Source of the DNA: Gordonia sp. OPL2
GTDB taxonomy: Bacteria; Actinomycetota; Actinomycetes; Mycobacteriales; Mycobacteriaceae
DNA: 64,000 nucleotides
Direction of reading: 5' to 3'
NCBI RefSeq assembly: GCF_003797825.1
Contig: NZ_RKME01000001.1
Coordinates: 310,001-374,000, forward strand
The position numbers were made by a program, and so were the translations under genes. Every line of letters begins with the position of its first letter. Position 1 is the stretch's first letter. Below, in pieces: positions 17,273 through 28,029 of this stretch. The notes under the pieces were generated by a model. The model saw only the letters and a program-made list of their open reading frames with translations, was not told where the DNA came from and ran no database searches.

Positions 17273-18217
17273 ATGACGGCTCAACACATCGCTTTCGAAT
17301 GGACGGAGACGAATCGCGAGTGGATCATCGAGAACCCGATCCGCATCGCGACCTACATCATCGTCGCACTCATCTTGCGATTCCTGCTCCACCGCGCCAT
17401 CGACCGGGCGACCAGGCGCCCACAACCATCCGCGGTGGGCAGTGAGGTCGAGACCCGCAAGCCGGCCCTGCTGAGGCATCTTCGGGAGAAGACACCGTCG
17501 ACCGCGCGCAGTGCCGCGGTCGCCGAACGTCGCGCTCAACGCGCGAAGACCATCGGTTCCGTGCTGAAGTCCACGGTGTCGATCATTCTGCTGGTGTGGG
17601 TCGTGCTGTCGGTGCTCAGTGTGCTCGGCGTCAACATCGCACCGTTCATCGCCTCGGCCGGCATCGTCGGTCTGGCAATCGGTTTCGGTGCGCAGAACCT
17701 GGTCCGCGACTTCGTGTCCGGCGTGTTCATGCTGCTCGAGGATCAGTACGGCGTGGGCGACATCGTCGACCTGGGGGAGGCCTCGGGCGAGGTCGAGTCC
17801 GTCGGTCTGCGGATCACCACGCTGCGCGACATCGACGGCACGCTCTGGTACGTGCGCAACGGCGAGATCATCCGGGTCGGCAACATGAGCCAGGAGTATG
17901 CGGTGGCGCGTGTGGAACTGCCCGTGGCTCTCGGCGCGGACCTCGACCGGGCTCAGGCGGTGGCACTGGAGGCTGCGAACGAGGCGCTCGCCGACGACGC
18001 CGCGGCCGCCGACGTACTCGGCGTCCCCGAGATGCTCGGCATCCAGGAGGTCGGTCCCGACCAGGTCACCCTGCGAATGACGGTCAAGACCAAGCCGAAC
18101 GCCCAATGGGCCACCCAGCGCCTGCTGCGGCGCGCCGTCCTCGCGGCCTACGACGAGAACGGGATCTCCCTGCCGCACCCGCTCAGTCGGCTGGTCGGCG
18201 CGACCCGCGGCGAGTGA
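17273..18217 (+). CDS. mscS: Small-conductance mechanosensitive channel (MscS family)
   Basis: A 314-residue membrane channel that opens under membrane tension to release solutes during osmotic downshock. A first membrane segment (PIRIATYIIVALILRFLL) is followed by a charged linker, then SIILLVWVVLSVLSVLGV and the pore-lining helix FIASAGIVGLAIGFGAQNLVRDFVSG. The cytosolic beta domain follows, with QYGVGDIVDLGEASGEVESVGLR and WYVRNGEIIRVGN. The ATG directly follows GGGAGG with almost no spacer, so translation may be leaderless or start slightly elsewhere. A strong hairpin terminator follows. Confidence 0.92.
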   Translation: MTAQHIAFEWTETNREWIIENPIRIATYIIVALILRFLLHRAIDRATRRPQPSAVGSEVETRKPALLRHLREKTPSTARSAAVAERRAQRAKTIGSVLKSTVSIILLVWVVLSVLSVLGVNIAPFIASAGIVGLAIGFGAQNLVRDFVSGVFMLLEDQYGVGDIVDLGEASGEVESVGLRITTLRDIDGTLWYVRNGEIIRVGNMSQEYAVARVELPVALGADLDRAQAVALEAANEALADDAAAADVLGVPEMLGIQEVGPDQVTLRMTVKTKPNAQWATQRLLRRAVLAAYDENGISLPHPLSRLVGATRGE

Positions 18218-18232
18218 CCGACACAGAAAAAC

Positions 18233-18260
18233 AGGACCCCGGCCGATCGGCCGGGGTCCT
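18233..18260. terminator. Palindromic hairpin terminator
   Basis: A 28-base perfect palindrome (arm aggaccccggccga) begins 15 bases after the mscS stop and just before the convergent tRNA-Leu. A-rich sequence (acagaaaaac) on the mscS side would read as a T-tract for minus-strand transcription, so it may terminate both units. Confidence 0.8.
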
Positions 18261-18267
18261 GCTCGTG

Positions 18268-18353
18268 TGTCCGAGGGGGGACTTGAACCCCCACGCCCGT
18301 TAATAGGGCACTAGCACCTCAAGCTAGCGCGTCTGCCATTCCGCCACTCGGAC
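18268..18353 (-). tRNA. tRNA-Leu (anticodon GAG)
   Basis: An 86-nt class II tRNA on the minus strand. The acceptor stem GTCCGAG/CTCGGAC is complete. The anticodon stem CTAGC/GCTAG closes the loop TTGAGGT, giving anticodon GAG. A long variable arm (TGCCCTATTAACGGGCG) is typical of leucine tRNAs, and the T-arm is GGGGGTTCAAGTCCCCC. CCA is not encoded. Confidence 0.97.
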
Positions 18354-18421
18354 CTGCGTTCGTAGCGGGCACAACCTTAACCGAGGTTGCCCGTCTATCC
18401 CAAATCCCGTAGGAGTGGGGG

Positions 18422-19768
18422 GTGACTTCCCAGCCCAAGGCTCCGAACGCGGTCGACGAGGTCGTCGACATCGTCAGTCGTCTCATCCGATTCGACACGA
18501 CCAACACCGGCGAACCGGAGACGACGAAGGGGGAGGAGGAGTGCGCCAAGTGGGTGGCGCAGGTCCTCGAGGAGGTCGGGTACACGACGCAGTACGTGGA
18601 GTCCGGCCGGGCGGGTCGGGGCAACGTGTTCGCCCGTCTCGCCGGGCCTCCCGACTCCGACCGTGGCGCACTGCTCGTGCATTCTCATCTCGACGTGGTG
18701 CCGGCCGAACCGTCGGACTGGAGCGTCCACCCCTTCTCCGGATCGGTGTCCGACGGATACATCTGGGGCCGCGGCGCCGTCGACATGAAGGACATGGTCG
18801 GCATGGCTCTGGCGCTGGCCCGCCAATTCCGGCGCGACGGCACTGTTCCACCGCGCGAACTGGTCTTCGCCTTCCTCGCCGACGAGGAGGCGGGCGGCAC
18901 GTGGGGCTCGCACTGGCTGGTCGAGAACCGTCCCGACCTGTTCGAGGGCATCACCGAGGCGGTGGGCGAGGTCGGTGGCTTCTCGCTCACCGTCGACCGG
19001 CCAGACGGGGAACAGCGCAGGCTCTACCTGGTCGAGACCGCGGAGAAGGGCCTGTCGTGGATGCGGCTGACGGCGAACGCGTCCGCCGGCCACGGTTCGT
19101 TCCTGCACGAGGACAACGCCGTCACCGAGGTGGCGGAGGCGGTGGCCCGGATCGGTCGCCACACGTTCCCGCTGGTGATGACCGAGTCGGTGAGCGAGTT
19201 CCTGGCCGCGGTGTCCGAGGAAACGGGTCTCGATCTCCGCCCGGACGCGCCCGACCTGGACACCACGCTGTTCAAGTTGGGCAACCTCGCGCGCATCATC
19301 GGTGCGACGCTGCGCGACACGGCCAACCCGACGATGCTCAAGGCGGGATACAAGGCCAACGTCATCCCGCAGAAGGCCGAGGCCGTCATCGACTGCCGAG
19401 TCCTGCCCGGACGGCAGGCCGAGTTCGAGAAGGAGATCGACGAACTGCTCGGGCCGAACGTGACCCGTGAGTGGATCACCCACCTCGACTCGTACGAGAC
19501 GACCTTCGACGGCCATCTCGTCGACGCGATGAACGACGCCATCCTCGCGCACGACCCGCAGGGCAAGACGGTGCCGTACATGCTCTCCGGTGGTACCGAC
19601 GCCAAGGCCTTCGCCAAGCTCGGCATCCGATGCTTCGGCTTCGCGCCACTGCAGTTGCCGCCCGACCTCGACTTCGCCGCGTTGTTCCATGGTGTCGACG
19701 AGCGTGTCCCGGTCGACGCCGTCGTGTTCGGGACGAAGGTCTTCGAGCACTTTCTGTTACACAGTTGA
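18422..19768 (+). CDS. M20 family metallopeptidase (DapE/ArgE-like)
   Basis: This 448-residue zinc aminoacylase/peptidase has the first metal motif [11 protein letters not shown], then [11 protein letters not shown] (bridging Asp) and [13 protein letters not shown] (catalytic Glu-Glu). The lid domain is in the middle and [11 protein letters not shown] near the end carries another ligand. The M20 relative next to the PEBP and pyrD genes in M. tuberculosis is the best positional match. The exact substrate (a dipeptide or acyl amino acid) is unknown. The GTG start is preceded by AGGAG at good spacing. Confidence 0.92.
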   Translation: MTSQPKAPNAVDEVVDIVSRLIRFDTTNTGEPETTKGEEECAKWVAQVLEEVGYTTQYVESGRAGRGNVFARLAGPPDSDRGALLVHSHLDVVPAEPSDWSVHPFSGSVSDGYIWGRGAVDMKDMVGMALALARQFRRDGTVPPRELVFAFLADEEAGGTWGSHWLVENRPDLFEGITEAVGEVGGFSLTVDRPDGEQRRLYLVETAEKGLSWMRLTANASAGHGSFLHEDNAVTEVAEAVARIGRHTFPLVMTESVSEFLAAVSEETGLDLRPDAPDLDTTLFKLGNLARIIGATLRDTANPTMLKAGYKANVIPQKAEAVIDCRVLPGRQAEFEKEIDELLGPNVTREWITHLDSYETTFDGHLVDAMNDAILAHDPQGKTVPYMLSGGTDAKAFAKLGIRCFGFAPLQLPPDLDFAALFHGVDERVPVDAVVFGTKVFEHFLLHS

Positions 19769-19841
19769 TGTACCCCGATCATGGGCGCGACGCCGTCGCC
19801 TCGTGCCAGGCGCCTCGTGCCCACAGGAGAAAGGTGATCTG

Positions 19842-20390
19842 ATGTCGTCGTCGTTCAACCCCTACGATCCGCTGCCGAGTCTGCCAGGCTTCACCCTGTC
19901 CTCGGAGAGCCTCACCGACGGACAGGGCCTGCGCAACGCCCAGGTCAGCGGGATCATGGGCGCCGGAGGCGAGGATCTCTCGCCCCAGCTGAGCTGGTCC
20001 GGGTTTCCTTCGGACACCAAGAGTTTCGCCGTCACGGTCTACGACCCGGATGCGCCGACCGCGTCCGGCTTCTGGCACTGGGCGGTTGCCGACATCCCGG
20101 CGTCGGTGACGACGCTGGCCGAAGGTGCCGGTGACGAGACCGGGGCCGGCCTCCCGGAGGGCGCGGTGACACTTGCCAACGACGCGTCGGCCAAGCGTTT
20201 CATCGGTGCGGCGCCACCGCCCGGACACGGACCGCACCGCTACTACGTGGTCGTCCATGCCGTCGATGTCGAATCGCTGGGCCTGCCCGACGGGGCGACG
20301 CCCGCCTACCTCGGGTTCAACCTGTTCTCGCACGCGATCGCGCGCGCGAGCATCGTCGGCACCTACGAGCAGGCCTCGGAGAACATCTGA
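19842..20390 (+). CDS. YbhB/YbcL family PEBP-like protein
   Basis: A 182-residue phosphatidylethanolamine-binding-like (Raf kinase inhibitor homologue) protein. The ligand-pocket motifs are visible: [32 protein letters not shown] and the [15 protein letters not shown] segment with the conserved His and Tyr. Bacterial members bind small anionic ligands; the cellular role is not settled. ATG was chosen at 19842 because it follows AGGAGA and starts at the family's usual N-terminus. Confidence 0.93.
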   Translation: MSSSFNPYDPLPSLPGFTLSSESLTDGQGLRNAQVSGIMGAGGEDLSPQLSWSGFPSDTKSFAVTVYDPDAPTASGFWHWAVADIPASVTTLAEGAGDETGAGLPEGAVTLANDASAKRFIGAAPPPGHGPHRYYVVVHAVDVESLGLPDGATPAYLGFNLFSHAIARASIVGTYEQASENI

Positions 20391-20457
20391 GCTCCGTCGC
20401 TCCGACGACAGATCGCGCGGGCGCCTGAGGCGCGCCCCGGCCCTGAGGGCGCCCCGG

Positions 20458-20605
20458 CCCCTGAGGAGCGAGGCCCTGGCCGAGCGTCACGAAGGGCCCC
20501 TTCGTGACGCTTCGCTCCTCAGGGGTCGACGACGCTTCGCTCCTCAGGGGTCGAAAGAGGCTTCGCTCCTCAGGGGTTACGGCGCGTCGCTTCTCATGGG
20601 TCGAA
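20458..20605. repeat. Hairpin plus four degenerate 25-bp tandem repeats
   Basis: Four adjoining units begin at 20506, 20531, 20557 and 20582, sharing the core cttcgctcctcagggg; the last is degenerate. The reverse complement of that core (cccctgaggagcga, 20458-20471) lies upstream, and between them is a 13-base stem gcgtcacgaaggg/ccttcgtgacgc (20484-20510). The nested pairs could form a long hairpin between two convergent genes. It may be a terminator or a dispersed intergenic repeat family. There are no spacers, so it is not CRISPR. Confidence 0.85.
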
Positions 20606-20637
20606 TACCTCGCTGGTCAGCGACGGCGCGCCGCGAC

Positions 20638-21750
20638 TCAGGGCTCGACGGGCCGGGCGTCGGACCCGACGGCATCGGCCAGACTCGCGAAGCCCCCGGC
20701 ACGGACCCGGTCCGCGATGCCGTCGTGAATCTGCTTGGCCCACAACGGTCCGCCATAGATGAACGCGGTGTACCCCTGCAGCAGGTCGGCACCCGCGCAG
20801 ATGCGTTCCCACGCCTGATCCACGGTCTCGATGCCGCCGACGCTCACCAGGGCGAGGCGTCCGCCCACCCGGGCATACAGGCGTCGTAACACGACGAGCG
20901 AGCGGTCGGCGAGAGGCGGCCCGGACAATCCGCCCGCACCCATCGCCGAGACCTCACCGGCCGGTGTCGTCAGGCCGTCGCGGCCGATGGTCGTGTTGGT
21001 GGCCACGATCCCCGCCAGACCGAGTTCCACGGCCAGGTCCGCGACTGCGTCGATGTCGTCGTCCGCGAGATCGGGTGCGATCTTCACCAGCACCGGCACC
21101 GAGACCTCGTCGAGCACGGCCCGCAGGATCGGGCGCAGTGAGTCCACTGCCTGCAGATCACGCAACCCGGGGGTGTTCGGCGAACTCACGTTCACCACCA
21201 CGAAATCGGCGAGAGGCCCGAGTGTCCGTGCGCTGAACCGGTAGTCGTCGACGGCGTCCTCGACGGGCACGATCTTGGTCTTGCCTATGTTGGCACCGAT
21301 GGGCACGCTGACCGGGCCGGGGCGCAATGCCGCCAGATGCGTGGCGGCGACCGTCGCGCCGGGGTTGTTGAAGCCCATGCGGTTCACGAGTGCGCGGTCG
21401 GCGGGGAGGCGGAACAATCGCGGGGCTGGATTGCCTGGCTGCGGTGCGCCGGTGATCGTGCCGATCTCGGCGTACCCGAAGCCGACCTGACCCCATGCGT
21501 TGACCGCCGAGGCGGACTTGTCGAAGCCGGCGGCGAGACCGAGGGGTGCCGGGAAGTCGACGCCGAAAACGCGTTGTCGGAGAACGGGATCGTGCGAGGC
21601 CAGGACCTTCGCGGCGAGGTATCGCAGCAGCGGGTTCCGGCCGATGAGGCGCAGGACATGGGCGGCGATCCCATGGATGCGTTCGGGTGCGAGCAGGAAC
21701 ATCACCCGCAACAGCACCGGATACACACTGCGGTTGACCCGGTTCAGCAC
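20638..21750 (-). CDS. pyrD: Dihydroorotate dehydrogenase (quinone), class 2
   Basis: Oxidises dihydroorotate to orotate in pyrimidine synthesis, passing electrons to quinone at the membrane. The 370-residue protein has the N-terminal amphipathic membrane-contact helices ([23 protein letters not shown]), the FMN region [11 protein letters not shown] and the class-2 catalytic serine in [47 protein letters not shown] binds the FMN phosphate. GTG at 21750 was chosen as the family N-terminus. It overlaps the DUF5703 gene by seven bases. Confidence 0.95.
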   Translation of the reverse strand: MLNRVNRSVYPVLLRVMFLLAPERIHGIAAHVLRLIGRNPLLRYLAAKVLASHDPVLRQRVFGVDFPAPLGLAAGFDKSASAVNAWGQVGFGYAEIGTITGAPQPGNPAPRLFRLPADRALVNRMGFNNPGATVAATHLAALRPGPVSVPIGANIGKTKIVPVEDAVDDYRFSARTLGPLADFVVVNVSSPNTPGLRDLQAVDSLRPILRAVLDEVSVPVLVKIAPDLADDDIDAVADLAVELGLAGIVATNTTIGRDGLTTPAGEVSAMGAGGLSGPPLADRSLVVLRRLYARVGGRLALVSVGGIETVDQAWERICAGADLLQGYTAFIYGGPLWAKQIHDGIADRVRAGGFASLADAVGSDARPVEP

Positions 21751-22064
21751 GCCTGCGCACCCGCTTCCGTATCGCCGCCGTAGCGGCGCATTCGTGGCGG
21801 TTTCTTGCGGCGCAGCAACACCTTTCGAGTGCCGTCCGAGTACAGCCTGACTCGTTTGAGCTCCCAGCCGCCGAACTCCGCCTCGATGGAGAGCCGCATC
21901 GAGGCGGTCACCCGCGTGACGTCGGGGGGCAGCGTGAGCAGCACGCACTCGTGATCGTCGGTGGTGACCTCCCAGCCGCGGGGGTGGCGCGAACCGAATC
22001 GTGAGCCGGCGCGACCAAGCCGGGTCGTTCCGGCGTCGGCAGTCGGATCAGGCGACATGCTCAC
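21744..22064 (-). CDS. DUF5703 family protein
   Basis: A 106-residue basic cytoplasmic protein of unknown function. The core is [19 protein letters not shown] then a [23 protein letters not shown] strand-rich segment, which I recognise as the small DUF5703 family found beside pyrD in actinobacteria. The GTG start at 22064 shares GTGA with the lipoprotein stop, and its 3' end overlaps pyrD. Lipoprotein, DUF5703 and pyrD are therefore one operon. Confidence 0.75.
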   Translation of the reverse strand: MSMSPDPTADAGTTRLGRAGSRFGSRHPRGWEVTTDDHECVLLTLPPDVTRVTASMRLSIEAEFGGWELKRVRLYSDGTRKVLLRRKKPPRMRRYGGDTEAGAQAC

Positions 22065-23170
22065 CCTCCCGACGGACCGACGGTGACGACGCCGCGCAGT
22101 GCGTTGTCCGGCGTGGCGACCTGCAGCCCGCCGCGCTCCGACAACACGTAGACCGTGCCGGTCGCGTCATCGACGGCGATGCTGTCCGGTTGTGCGACCG
22201 CCGGGAACCGATGCTTCTCCTCGGGCTCGCCACCGGACAGGTCATAGGCCACCACCTCGTTGTTCGCCGTCGTCGACACCCACGCCAGGTTGCGCGTGTC
22301 GTCGTAGTCTACGGCGTACGGGCCGTCGGCCACGGGGTAGCGGAACCGCATCACCAGCGGTGACCCGAAGAATCCGATGAGCTCGTCGTCGCGGGTGTTG
22401 GCCACCAGGACGCGGCCGTAGCGGTCCACCGTGGCGGTGGTGGCGCCGTTGCCCGCCCGCAACGCCGGTCCGAGATTGCCGTCGGACAGGGTGATCGGGG
22501 TGACCGACGACTGCGCCCGGTCGAGGACGACGACCTGTTCGCCGGGGAGGTCCGCGTCCTTCGGGGAGACGGTGATGTCGTCGACCCGCACGAAACCGTC
22601 GATGACCCGGCCCGGCCGGAGATCACGGTCGAAGACGAGGACGCGACCGTCGGCCGTGCCCACCAGGATCTCACCGGCGCCCGTGCGGGCCAGTGCCGTC
22701 GGGTCGGCGACGTCGACCGGGGTCGTGGCGACCGTGCCGTCGGGGGAGATGCGTGCGATCACGCCCGGTCCGACCCCGACGAACGAACCGCCGCCGGCGC
22801 CGACGAGCCGGTTCAGTGGCGGCGTCGTGGATCGTTGCGGTTCGGCACCCGGGACGATGTCGCGATAGCGGAGCACGGTCGTGCCGGCGGGATCGAGCAC
22901 CGCGACGACACCGTCGTCGACGGCCAGTCCGCGGCTGCCCGCGGGTGTCGGCACGACGATGCCGGCAGGCGTCGCGGCCGGGCCGGGCGGCGCAGGCGAC
23001 GCGGTGGCTGGTGTGACAGTCGGCACATCGGGGGCCGACGGCGCGTCCGACGACCCGCATGCGGCCACCGCCAGCGCGATCGCGATCACACCCAGCCCGG
23101 CGGCAAGCGGACGGGACCGCGAGACCATGTCGAAAAGGCTGGTCGGGTGCTTCGATCTGGCCACGTGCAT
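22061..23170 (-). CDS. lppL: LppL-like lipoprotein with beta-propeller-like repeats
   Basis: A 369-residue exported protein. The N-terminus has a signal helix ([17 protein letters not shown]) ending in a lipobox-like AVAAC, so it should be acylated at that Cys and held on the outer face of the membrane. A Pro/Ala-rich linker is followed by repeated strand units such as [35 protein letters not shown] and [18 protein letters not shown], resembling an NHL/YVTN-type propeller. Position next to pyrD matches M. tuberculosis lppL. ATG at 23170 was chosen; ATG at 23128 also leaves an intact signal. Confidence 0.82.
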   Translation of the reverse strand: MHVARSKHPTSLFDMVSRSRPLAAGLGVIAIALAVAACGSSDAPSAPDVPTVTPATASPAPPGPAATPAGIVVPTPAGSRGLAVDDGVVAVLDPAGTTVLRYRDIVPGAEPQRSTTPPLNRLVGAGGGSFVGVGPGVIARISPDGTVATTPVDVADPTALARTGAGEILVGTADGRVLVFDRDLRPGRVIDGFVRVDDITVSPKDADLPGEQVVVLDRAQSSVTPITLSDGNLGPALRAGNGATTATVDRYGRVLVANTRDDELIGFFGSPLVMRFRYPVADGPYAVDYDDTRNLAWVSTTANNEVVAYDLSGGEPEEKHRFPAVAQPDSIAVDDATGTVYVLSERGGLQVATPDNALRGVVTVGPSGG

Positions 23171-23311
23171 GCCACCATCTTGCGTCACGTCACCGGTGGC
23201 GACGGATCGGGGTCGGTGGGTCGCGACCACGCCGGATCTGCCGCGGATGCCGGGAAACGCCGCCGGCGGGAATGCGGTGAGACACTGCGATTGCACGTAG
23301 CATCTGCGGCC

Positions 23312-24154
23312 GTGAGCGACACCATGACGTGGGCCCAGGCGATCGTGCTCGGTGCCCTGCAAGGCGTGACCGAGTTCCTGCCGATCTCGTCGTCGGGTCA
23401 CCTGCGGATCGCGTCGGAGCTGATGTTCGGAGAGGACGCCGGCGCATCGTTCACCGCGGTCACCCAACTCGGTACGGAGGCCGCCGTCCTCGTCTACTTT
23501 GCACGGGACATCGTGCGGATCGTGACGGCGTGGTTCCGCGGTCTGTTCCATCGCGAGGATCGCGGTCTCGACTACCGCATCGGCTGGTACGTGATCTTCG
23601 CGACCGTTCCGATCGGTGTGCTCGGATTCCTGTTCAAGGACCAGATCCGCACCACCGGTCGCAACCTGTGGCTGGTGGCGACGGTGCTCATCGTCTTCGC
23701 CGGCGTGATCTGGCTCGCGGAGCGGTACGGCCGCAAGGAAAGGTCGATGGATCAGCTGACCCTGCGCGACGGCCTGGTCATGGGTCTCGCGCAGTGCCTC
23801 GCGCTGGTGCCCGGTGTGTCTCGATCCGGCGCGACCGCCAGCGCCGGGCTCTTCCTCGGTCTCGAGCGCGAGGCCGCGTTCCGCTTCTCGTTCCTGCTCG
23901 CCATCCCGGCCGTCACGGCATCGGGTCTGTTCAGCCTTCCCGATGCCTTCGATCCCAGCGGTGAGGGGATGGAGGCGACCGGATCCCAGCTGTTGATCGC
24001 CACCTTGATCGCGTTCGTGATCGGGTACGCCTCGATCGCCTGGTTGCTGCGATTCGTCAGCGCCCACTCGATGAACTGGTTCGGCGCGTACCGCGTGATC
24101 CTGGGGCTGACCGTCATCGGTCTGCTCTCCGCGGGCGTGATCAGCGCGACCTGA
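23312..24154 (+). CDS. uppP: Undecaprenyl-diphosphatase (UppP/BacA)
   Basis: Dephosphorylates undecaprenyl (or decaprenyl) diphosphate outside the membrane, recycling the lipid carrier for peptidoglycan and arabinogalactan; excess confers bacitracin resistance. The 280-residue polytopic protein has both catalytic motifs, [14 protein letters not shown] near the N-terminus and [14 protein letters not shown] after the centre. The start is GTG at 23312, or ATG at 23324. It is divergent from lppL with a 141-base shared upstream region that shows no clear operator. Confidence 0.95.
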   Translation: MSDTMTWAQAIVLGALQGVTEFLPISSSGHLRIASELMFGEDAGASFTAVTQLGTEAAVLVYFARDIVRIVTAWFRGLFHREDRGLDYRIGWYVIFATVPIGVLGFLFKDQIRTTGRNLWLVATVLIVFAGVIWLAERYGRKERSMDQLTLRDGLVMGLAQCLALVPGVSRSGATASAGLFLGLEREAAFRFSFLLAIPAVTASGLFSLPDAFDPSGEGMEATGSQLLIATLIAFVIGYASIAWLLRFVSAHSMNWFGAYRVILGLTVIGLLSAGVISAT

Positions 24155-24171
24155 GCCGTAAGGTTGGACCC

Positions 24172-24975
24172 ATGACCGTGATTTTGGTGCGGCACGGACG
24201 TTCCACGGCCAACACATCGGGTGTGCTCGCCGGCCGGACACCGGGTGTCTCACTCGACGAGAAGGGGCGGGAGCAGGCCTCCGCGTTGCTCGAACGCCTC
24301 GGTGTCTGCATCGGCGAGATCAGCGCCGTCGCCCGCTCGCCGCTGGACCGCTGTGCACAGACCGTGGCCCCGCTGATGGCCGCCCTCGACGCCGACCCCG
24401 ATCGCGACGTCCCCGAACTCGTGGTGGATGCGTTGGCCGAGGTCGACTACGGCGCGTGGACGAACCGGCCGATCAAGGACCTGCTCTCCGAACCGCTCTG
24501 GAAGACGGTGCAGCAGCATCCGTCGGCCGCGGTCTTCCCGGACGGGGAGGGCCTGGCGAACGTCCAGGCGCGGGCCGTCGCCGCCGTGCGCGACCTCGAT
24601 CGGCGTTTCGGGGGTGCCGACGGCAGCGGCGTCTGGGTGGCGTGCTCGCACGGCGACGTCATCAAGGCGATCATCGCCGATGCAATGGGCATGCATCTCG
24701 ACTCGTTCCAGCGGATCGTCGTCGAACCGGCTTCGATCAGCGTCATCCGTTACGGCGCCACGCGACCCTACGTGCACACCGTCAACAGCACCGCGGTGCT
24801 CTCGGTGCCGCCGCCGCACAAGGAGAAACCGGCGCAGGGTGCCCCTGAGAGCGACGGTAACGGCGCTCCGGGCGACGGCGCGTCCGCCGACGATGCCGTC
24901 GTCGGCGGATCGACGGGTGTCGACGACCGCGATCGAGACGTCCGGGCTGCGGCCGCCCCCCTCCCACGCGGATAA
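24172..24975 (+). CDS. Histidine phosphatase family protein (MSMEG_4193-type phosphomutase)
   Basis: A 267-residue phosphoglycerate-mutase-like phosphatase. The phospho-acceptor motif VRHGRSTAN is at residues 6-14. A second conserved His lies in CSHGDVIKA, and SPLDRCAQT and LAEVDYGAWTN are also typical. The last ~60 residues are acidic and low complexity. It starts 17 bases after uppP. In actinobacteria this enzyme sits next to the DUF3090 and SCO1664-like genes, as here. Its substrate is unknown. Confidence 0.88.
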   Translation: MTVILVRHGRSTANTSGVLAGRTPGVSLDEKGREQASALLERLGVCIGEISAVARSPLDRCAQTVAPLMAALDADPDRDVPELVVDALAEVDYGAWTNRPIKDLLSEPLWKTVQQHPSAAVFPDGEGLANVQARAVAAVRDLDRRFGGADGSGVWVACSHGDVIKAIIADAMGMHLDSFQRIVVEPASISVIRYGATRPYVHTVNSTAVLSVPPPHKEKPAQGAPESDGNGAPGDGASADDAVVGGSTGVDDRDRDVRAAAAPLPRG

Positions 24976-25000
24976 TGGACCCAACAGACAAGGAGGTGTG

Positions 25001-25723
25001 ATGTCTCGCGCGATTCACGTGTTCCGGACCCCGGATCGGTTCGTCGCCGGCACGGTCGGCCAGCCAGGGGACCGGACGTTCTACCTCCAGGCGGTACACG
25101 AGAGCCGGATCGTCAGCGTGCTCCTCGAGAAGCAGCAGGTGGCGATCCTCGCCGATCGGATCGGCGCCCTGCTCGAGGAGATCCATCGCCGGTTCGGTAC
25201 CCCCATCCCCCCGGAGGACGATCGGGTGGGCGACCTCAGTCCCCTGGTCATGCCGGTGGATGCCGAGTTCCGAGTGGGCACGATGGGGCTGGGCTGGGAC
25301 GCCGAATCCGAGGCGGTGGTGGTCGAACTGCTCGCGATCACCGAGGGTGAGTTCGACGAGAGCGTGGTGCTCGACGACACCGATGAGGGGCCGGACGCCG
25401 TCCGGGTCTTCCTCACCACCGAGGCTGCGCGGCAGTTCGCCGCACGCTCCTCGCGAGTGATCTCCGCGGGTCGCCCGCCCTGCCCGCTGTGCCACGAGCC
25501 GCTCGACCCGGACGGTCACCTCTGCGTCCGCACGAACGGCTACAAACGCGATGCCGAGCTGAGCAAGTCCCTCGACTTCGTCGACCCGGAAGTGTTCCGC
25601 AACCTCACCGCCATGCAGGACGACACCGGCTATCTCGACCCGGAGCCCGACCCCGGGCCGGAGGGGACCGAGCGCGGTAACGAGCCCGGGGACGACACCG
25701 AGCCCGGACCGTCGCAGGACTGA
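25001..25723 (+). CDS. DUF3090 domain-containing protein
   Basis: A 240-residue conserved actinobacterial protein of unknown function. It begins MSRAIHVFRTPDRFVAGTVGQPG. Near residue 165 it has CPLCHEPLDPDGHLC, a CxxC...H...C cluster that could bind zinc. The tail is rich in Glu, Asp and Pro. The ATG is preceded by a near-perfect ribosome site, AAGGAGGTG. It sits between the phosphomutase and the kinase-fold protein in the usual three-gene order. Confidence 0.88.
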   Translation: MSRAIHVFRTPDRFVAGTVGQPGDRTFYLQAVHESRIVSVLLEKQQVAILADRIGALLEEIHRRFGTPIPPEDDRVGDLSPLVMPVDAEFRVGTMGLGWDAESEAVVVELLAITEGEFDESVVLDDTDEGPDAVRVFLTTEAARQFAARSSRVISAGRPPCPLCHEPLDPDGHLCVRTNGYKRDAELSKSLDFVDPEVFRNLTAMQDDTGYLDPEPDPGPEGTERGNEPGDDTEPGPSQD

Positions 25724-25724
25724 C

Positions 25725-26627
25725 GTGACCGTCGGCGAACCATCAGTGCCCGGCTCCGGCCCGTCGGCCGACGACCGGCGCGGTCGCGACGACCGGCGAA
25801 GCGATGCGCTGCGCACCGGGGAACTGGTCGTCATCGGACGAATCCCGTCCGCGAGCAACGCCACGCTCGTGTGCGACGCCGTGCTCGGGGAGACCGAGGT
25901 GCGGTGTGTCTACAAGCCGGTGCGCGGTGAGGTTCCACTGTGGGACTTCCCGGACGGCACCCTGGCCGGTCGCGAGGTGGCCTCCTACCTCGTGTCCGAG
26001 GCGCTGGGGTGGTCGGTCATCCCGACGACCGTGCTGCGCGACGGCCCGCTCGGACCGGGCATGGTCCAGCACTGGGTCGACACCGCCGACAACTCCGAAC
26101 CGCCGGTCCACGTCGGCGGAGTCACGGAATTGCCGTCACCGCGAATCGAACTCGTCGATCTGTGTCCCGCCGACACCGTCCCGGTCGGCTACAAGGCCAT
26201 CCTGCGGGCCATCGATGCCGGTGGGGAACCGGTCGTGCTGGTCCACGCCGACGACCCGCGACTGCAGCGCATGGCCGTACTCGACGTCGTGCTGAACAAC
26301 GCCGACCGCAAGGGCGGACATGTCCTCGAGGGGCTCGACGGCGGTGTGTACGGGGTCGACCACGGCATCTGCCTGCACCCCGACGACAAGTTGCGCACGG
26401 TGCTCTGGGGGTGGGCCGGCGAGCAGATCCCGGCCCATCTGCTGGCGGACCTCGTCGACCTCGGCGAGCATCTCGTCTCGCCGGGACATCCGCTGGCGGA
26501 GGAATTGTCGGCCCACATCACCGAGGACGAGGTCCTGGCACTGGCCGAACGCGTCGACGACCTGGTGACCACGTCCCGGATGCCGATGCCGCCGGGGCAT
26601 CGGCCGATCCCGTGGCCGCCCTTCTGA
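25725..26627 (+). CDS. SCO1664 family protein (PI3/4-kinase-like fold)
   Basis: A 300-residue protein of the family that profile searches link to phosphatidylinositol 3/4-kinases. Visible features are the N-terminal strands [12 protein letters not shown] and [25 protein letters not shown] (a likely nucleotide-contact lysine). Further on are a catalytic-loop-like [17 protein letters not shown] and then [24 protein letters not shown]. The biochemical activity is not established. The GTG start is one base after the DUF3090 stop, so it is co-translated. Confidence 0.85.
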   Translation: MTVGEPSVPGSGPSADDRRGRDDRRSDALRTGELVVIGRIPSASNATLVCDAVLGETEVRCVYKPVRGEVPLWDFPDGTLAGREVASYLVSEALGWSVIPTTVLRDGPLGPGMVQHWVDTADNSEPPVHVGGVTELPSPRIELVDLCPADTVPVGYKAILRAIDAGGEPVVLVHADDPRLQRMAVLDVVLNNADRKGGHVLEGLDGGVYGVDHGICLHPDDKLRTVLWGWAGEQIPAHLLADLVDLGEHLVSPGHPLAEELSAHITEDEVLALAERVDDLVTTSRMPMPPGHRPIPWPPF

Positions 26628-26739
26628 CCGCTCGGCGTCATATGCACCCGTGGCCGGGCACGCCTCGGGCAGATCCCTGACAGTCGTGCGGGAACGGTCC
26701 CCGCGCGATCGTCCACCGAGCGGGCCATACAGTGGACGC

Positions 26740-27987
26740 ATGCAGTCTTGGCCTGACCCCGCCCTCCCGGCCGTACCGGGCACCGGGCCGGCACTCCGTC
26801 TCTTCGACACCTCGGACGCACAGGTGCGTCCGGTCAGCCCCGGGGCGACCGCGACGATGTACGTCTGCGGGATCACCCCCTACGACGCGACGCACCTGGG
26901 GCATGCCGCCACCTACGTCACGTTCGATCTCGTCAACCGGGTGCTGCGCGACCTCGGGCACGACGTCCACTACGTGCAGAACGTCACCGACGTCGACGAC
27001 CCGCTGTTCGAACGTGCCGAGCGCGACGGCGTCGACTGGCGGGATCTCGGCGCCCGCGAGACCCAACTGTTCCGTGACGACATGACCGCGCTGCGCGTGC
27101 TGCCGCCGCGCGACTACATCGGCGCGATCGAGTCCGTGGGCGAGGTCATCGAGGTGGTGGGCAAGCTGCTCGCGTCGGGGGCCGCCTACGTCGTCGACGA
27201 TCCCGAGTTCCCCGACGTCTACTTCCGCACCGATGCGACCGAACAGTTCGGCTACGAATCCGGCTATGACCGCGCCACGATGGAGCGATTCTTCGCCGAG
27301 CGCGGTGGGGATCCCGATCGGCCGGGCAAACGCGATCCCCTCGACGCCCTGGTGTGGCGGGCCGCACGCGACGGCGAACCGTCGTGGGACTCGCCGCAGG
27401 GACCGGGACGGCCGGGATGGCACATCGAGTGCTCGGCGATCGCCCTCAATCGACTCGGGGTCGAGTTCGACATCCAGGGCGGCGGCAACGATCTGATCTT
27501 CCCCCACCATGAGTTCTCGGCGGCACACGGTGAGGCCCTGACCGATTCGCGACGCTTCGCCCGTCATTACGTGCACACCGGCATGGTCGGACTGGACGGC
27601 GAGAAGATGTCGAAGAGTCGAGGCAATCTGGTCTTCGTGTCCGCGCTGCGGCGCGACGGAGTGGATCCGGCGGCGATCCGTCTGGCCCTGTTGTCGGCGC
27701 ACTACCGCGCCGACCGGATGTGGACCGACGCCGTCCTGGACGACGCGCGGGCCCGCCTCGACCGATGGCGGACCGCGACCTCGGGTGGTGCCGGACCCGA
27801 TGCCGCGCCGGTCATCGCGCGGGTCCGCGAGCACCTCGCCGACGACCTCGACACCCCGAAGGCCCTCGACGCGATCGACGGCTGGTGCCGAGACGTCGAG
27901 GCCGGTATCGGCCGCTCGGACACGGCGCCGCAGGAGATCGCACAGGCCGTCGACGCCTTGCTGGGAGTCGAACTCGCCTCTCGGTGA
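26740..27987 (+). CDS. mshC: Mycothiol cysteine ligase MshC
   Basis: ATP-dependent ligation of cysteine to glucosaminyl-inositol, the third step of mycothiol synthesis. The 415-residue protein is a shortened class I cysteinyl-tRNA synthetase homologue. It has the zinc cysteine in [19 protein letters not shown] with the HIGH-like HLGH, a second zinc ligand in [10 protein letters not shown], and the KMSKS loop as EKMSKSRGN. It lacks the anticodon-binding extension of true CysRS. Mycothiol is specific to actinobacteria, which helps place this organism. Confidence 0.96.
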   Translation: MQSWPDPALPAVPGTGPALRLFDTSDAQVRPVSPGATATMYVCGITPYDATHLGHAATYVTFDLVNRVLRDLGHDVHYVQNVTDVDDPLFERAERDGVDWRDLGARETQLFRDDMTALRVLPPRDYIGAIESVGEVIEVVGKLLASGAAYVVDDPEFPDVYFRTDATEQFGYESGYDRATMERFFAERGGDPDRPGKRDPLDALVWRAARDGEPSWDSPQGPGRPGWHIECSAIALNRLGVEFDIQGGGNDLIFPHHEFSAAHGEALTDSRRFARHYVHTGMVGLDGEKMSKSRGNLVFVSALRRDGVDPAAIRLALLSAHYRADRMWTDAVLDDARARLDRWRTATSGGAGPDAAPVIARVREHLADDLDTPKALDAIDGWCRDVEAGIGRSDTAPQEIAQAVDALLGVELASR

Positions 27988-28029
27988 CTCCGTCCGTTCT
28001 GTCCGGGACGGTCTCGGTACAGTTCTCCC

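Noticed and set aside
20506..20605. Possible CRISPR-like repeats
   Set aside because: The units adjoin one another without spacers, degrade toward one end, and no cas gene is nearby.
22061..24253. A 730-residue minus-strand frame including the lipoprotein
   Set aside because: The first half lies antisense to uppP. The real protein starts at 23170 with a signal peptide and lipobox.
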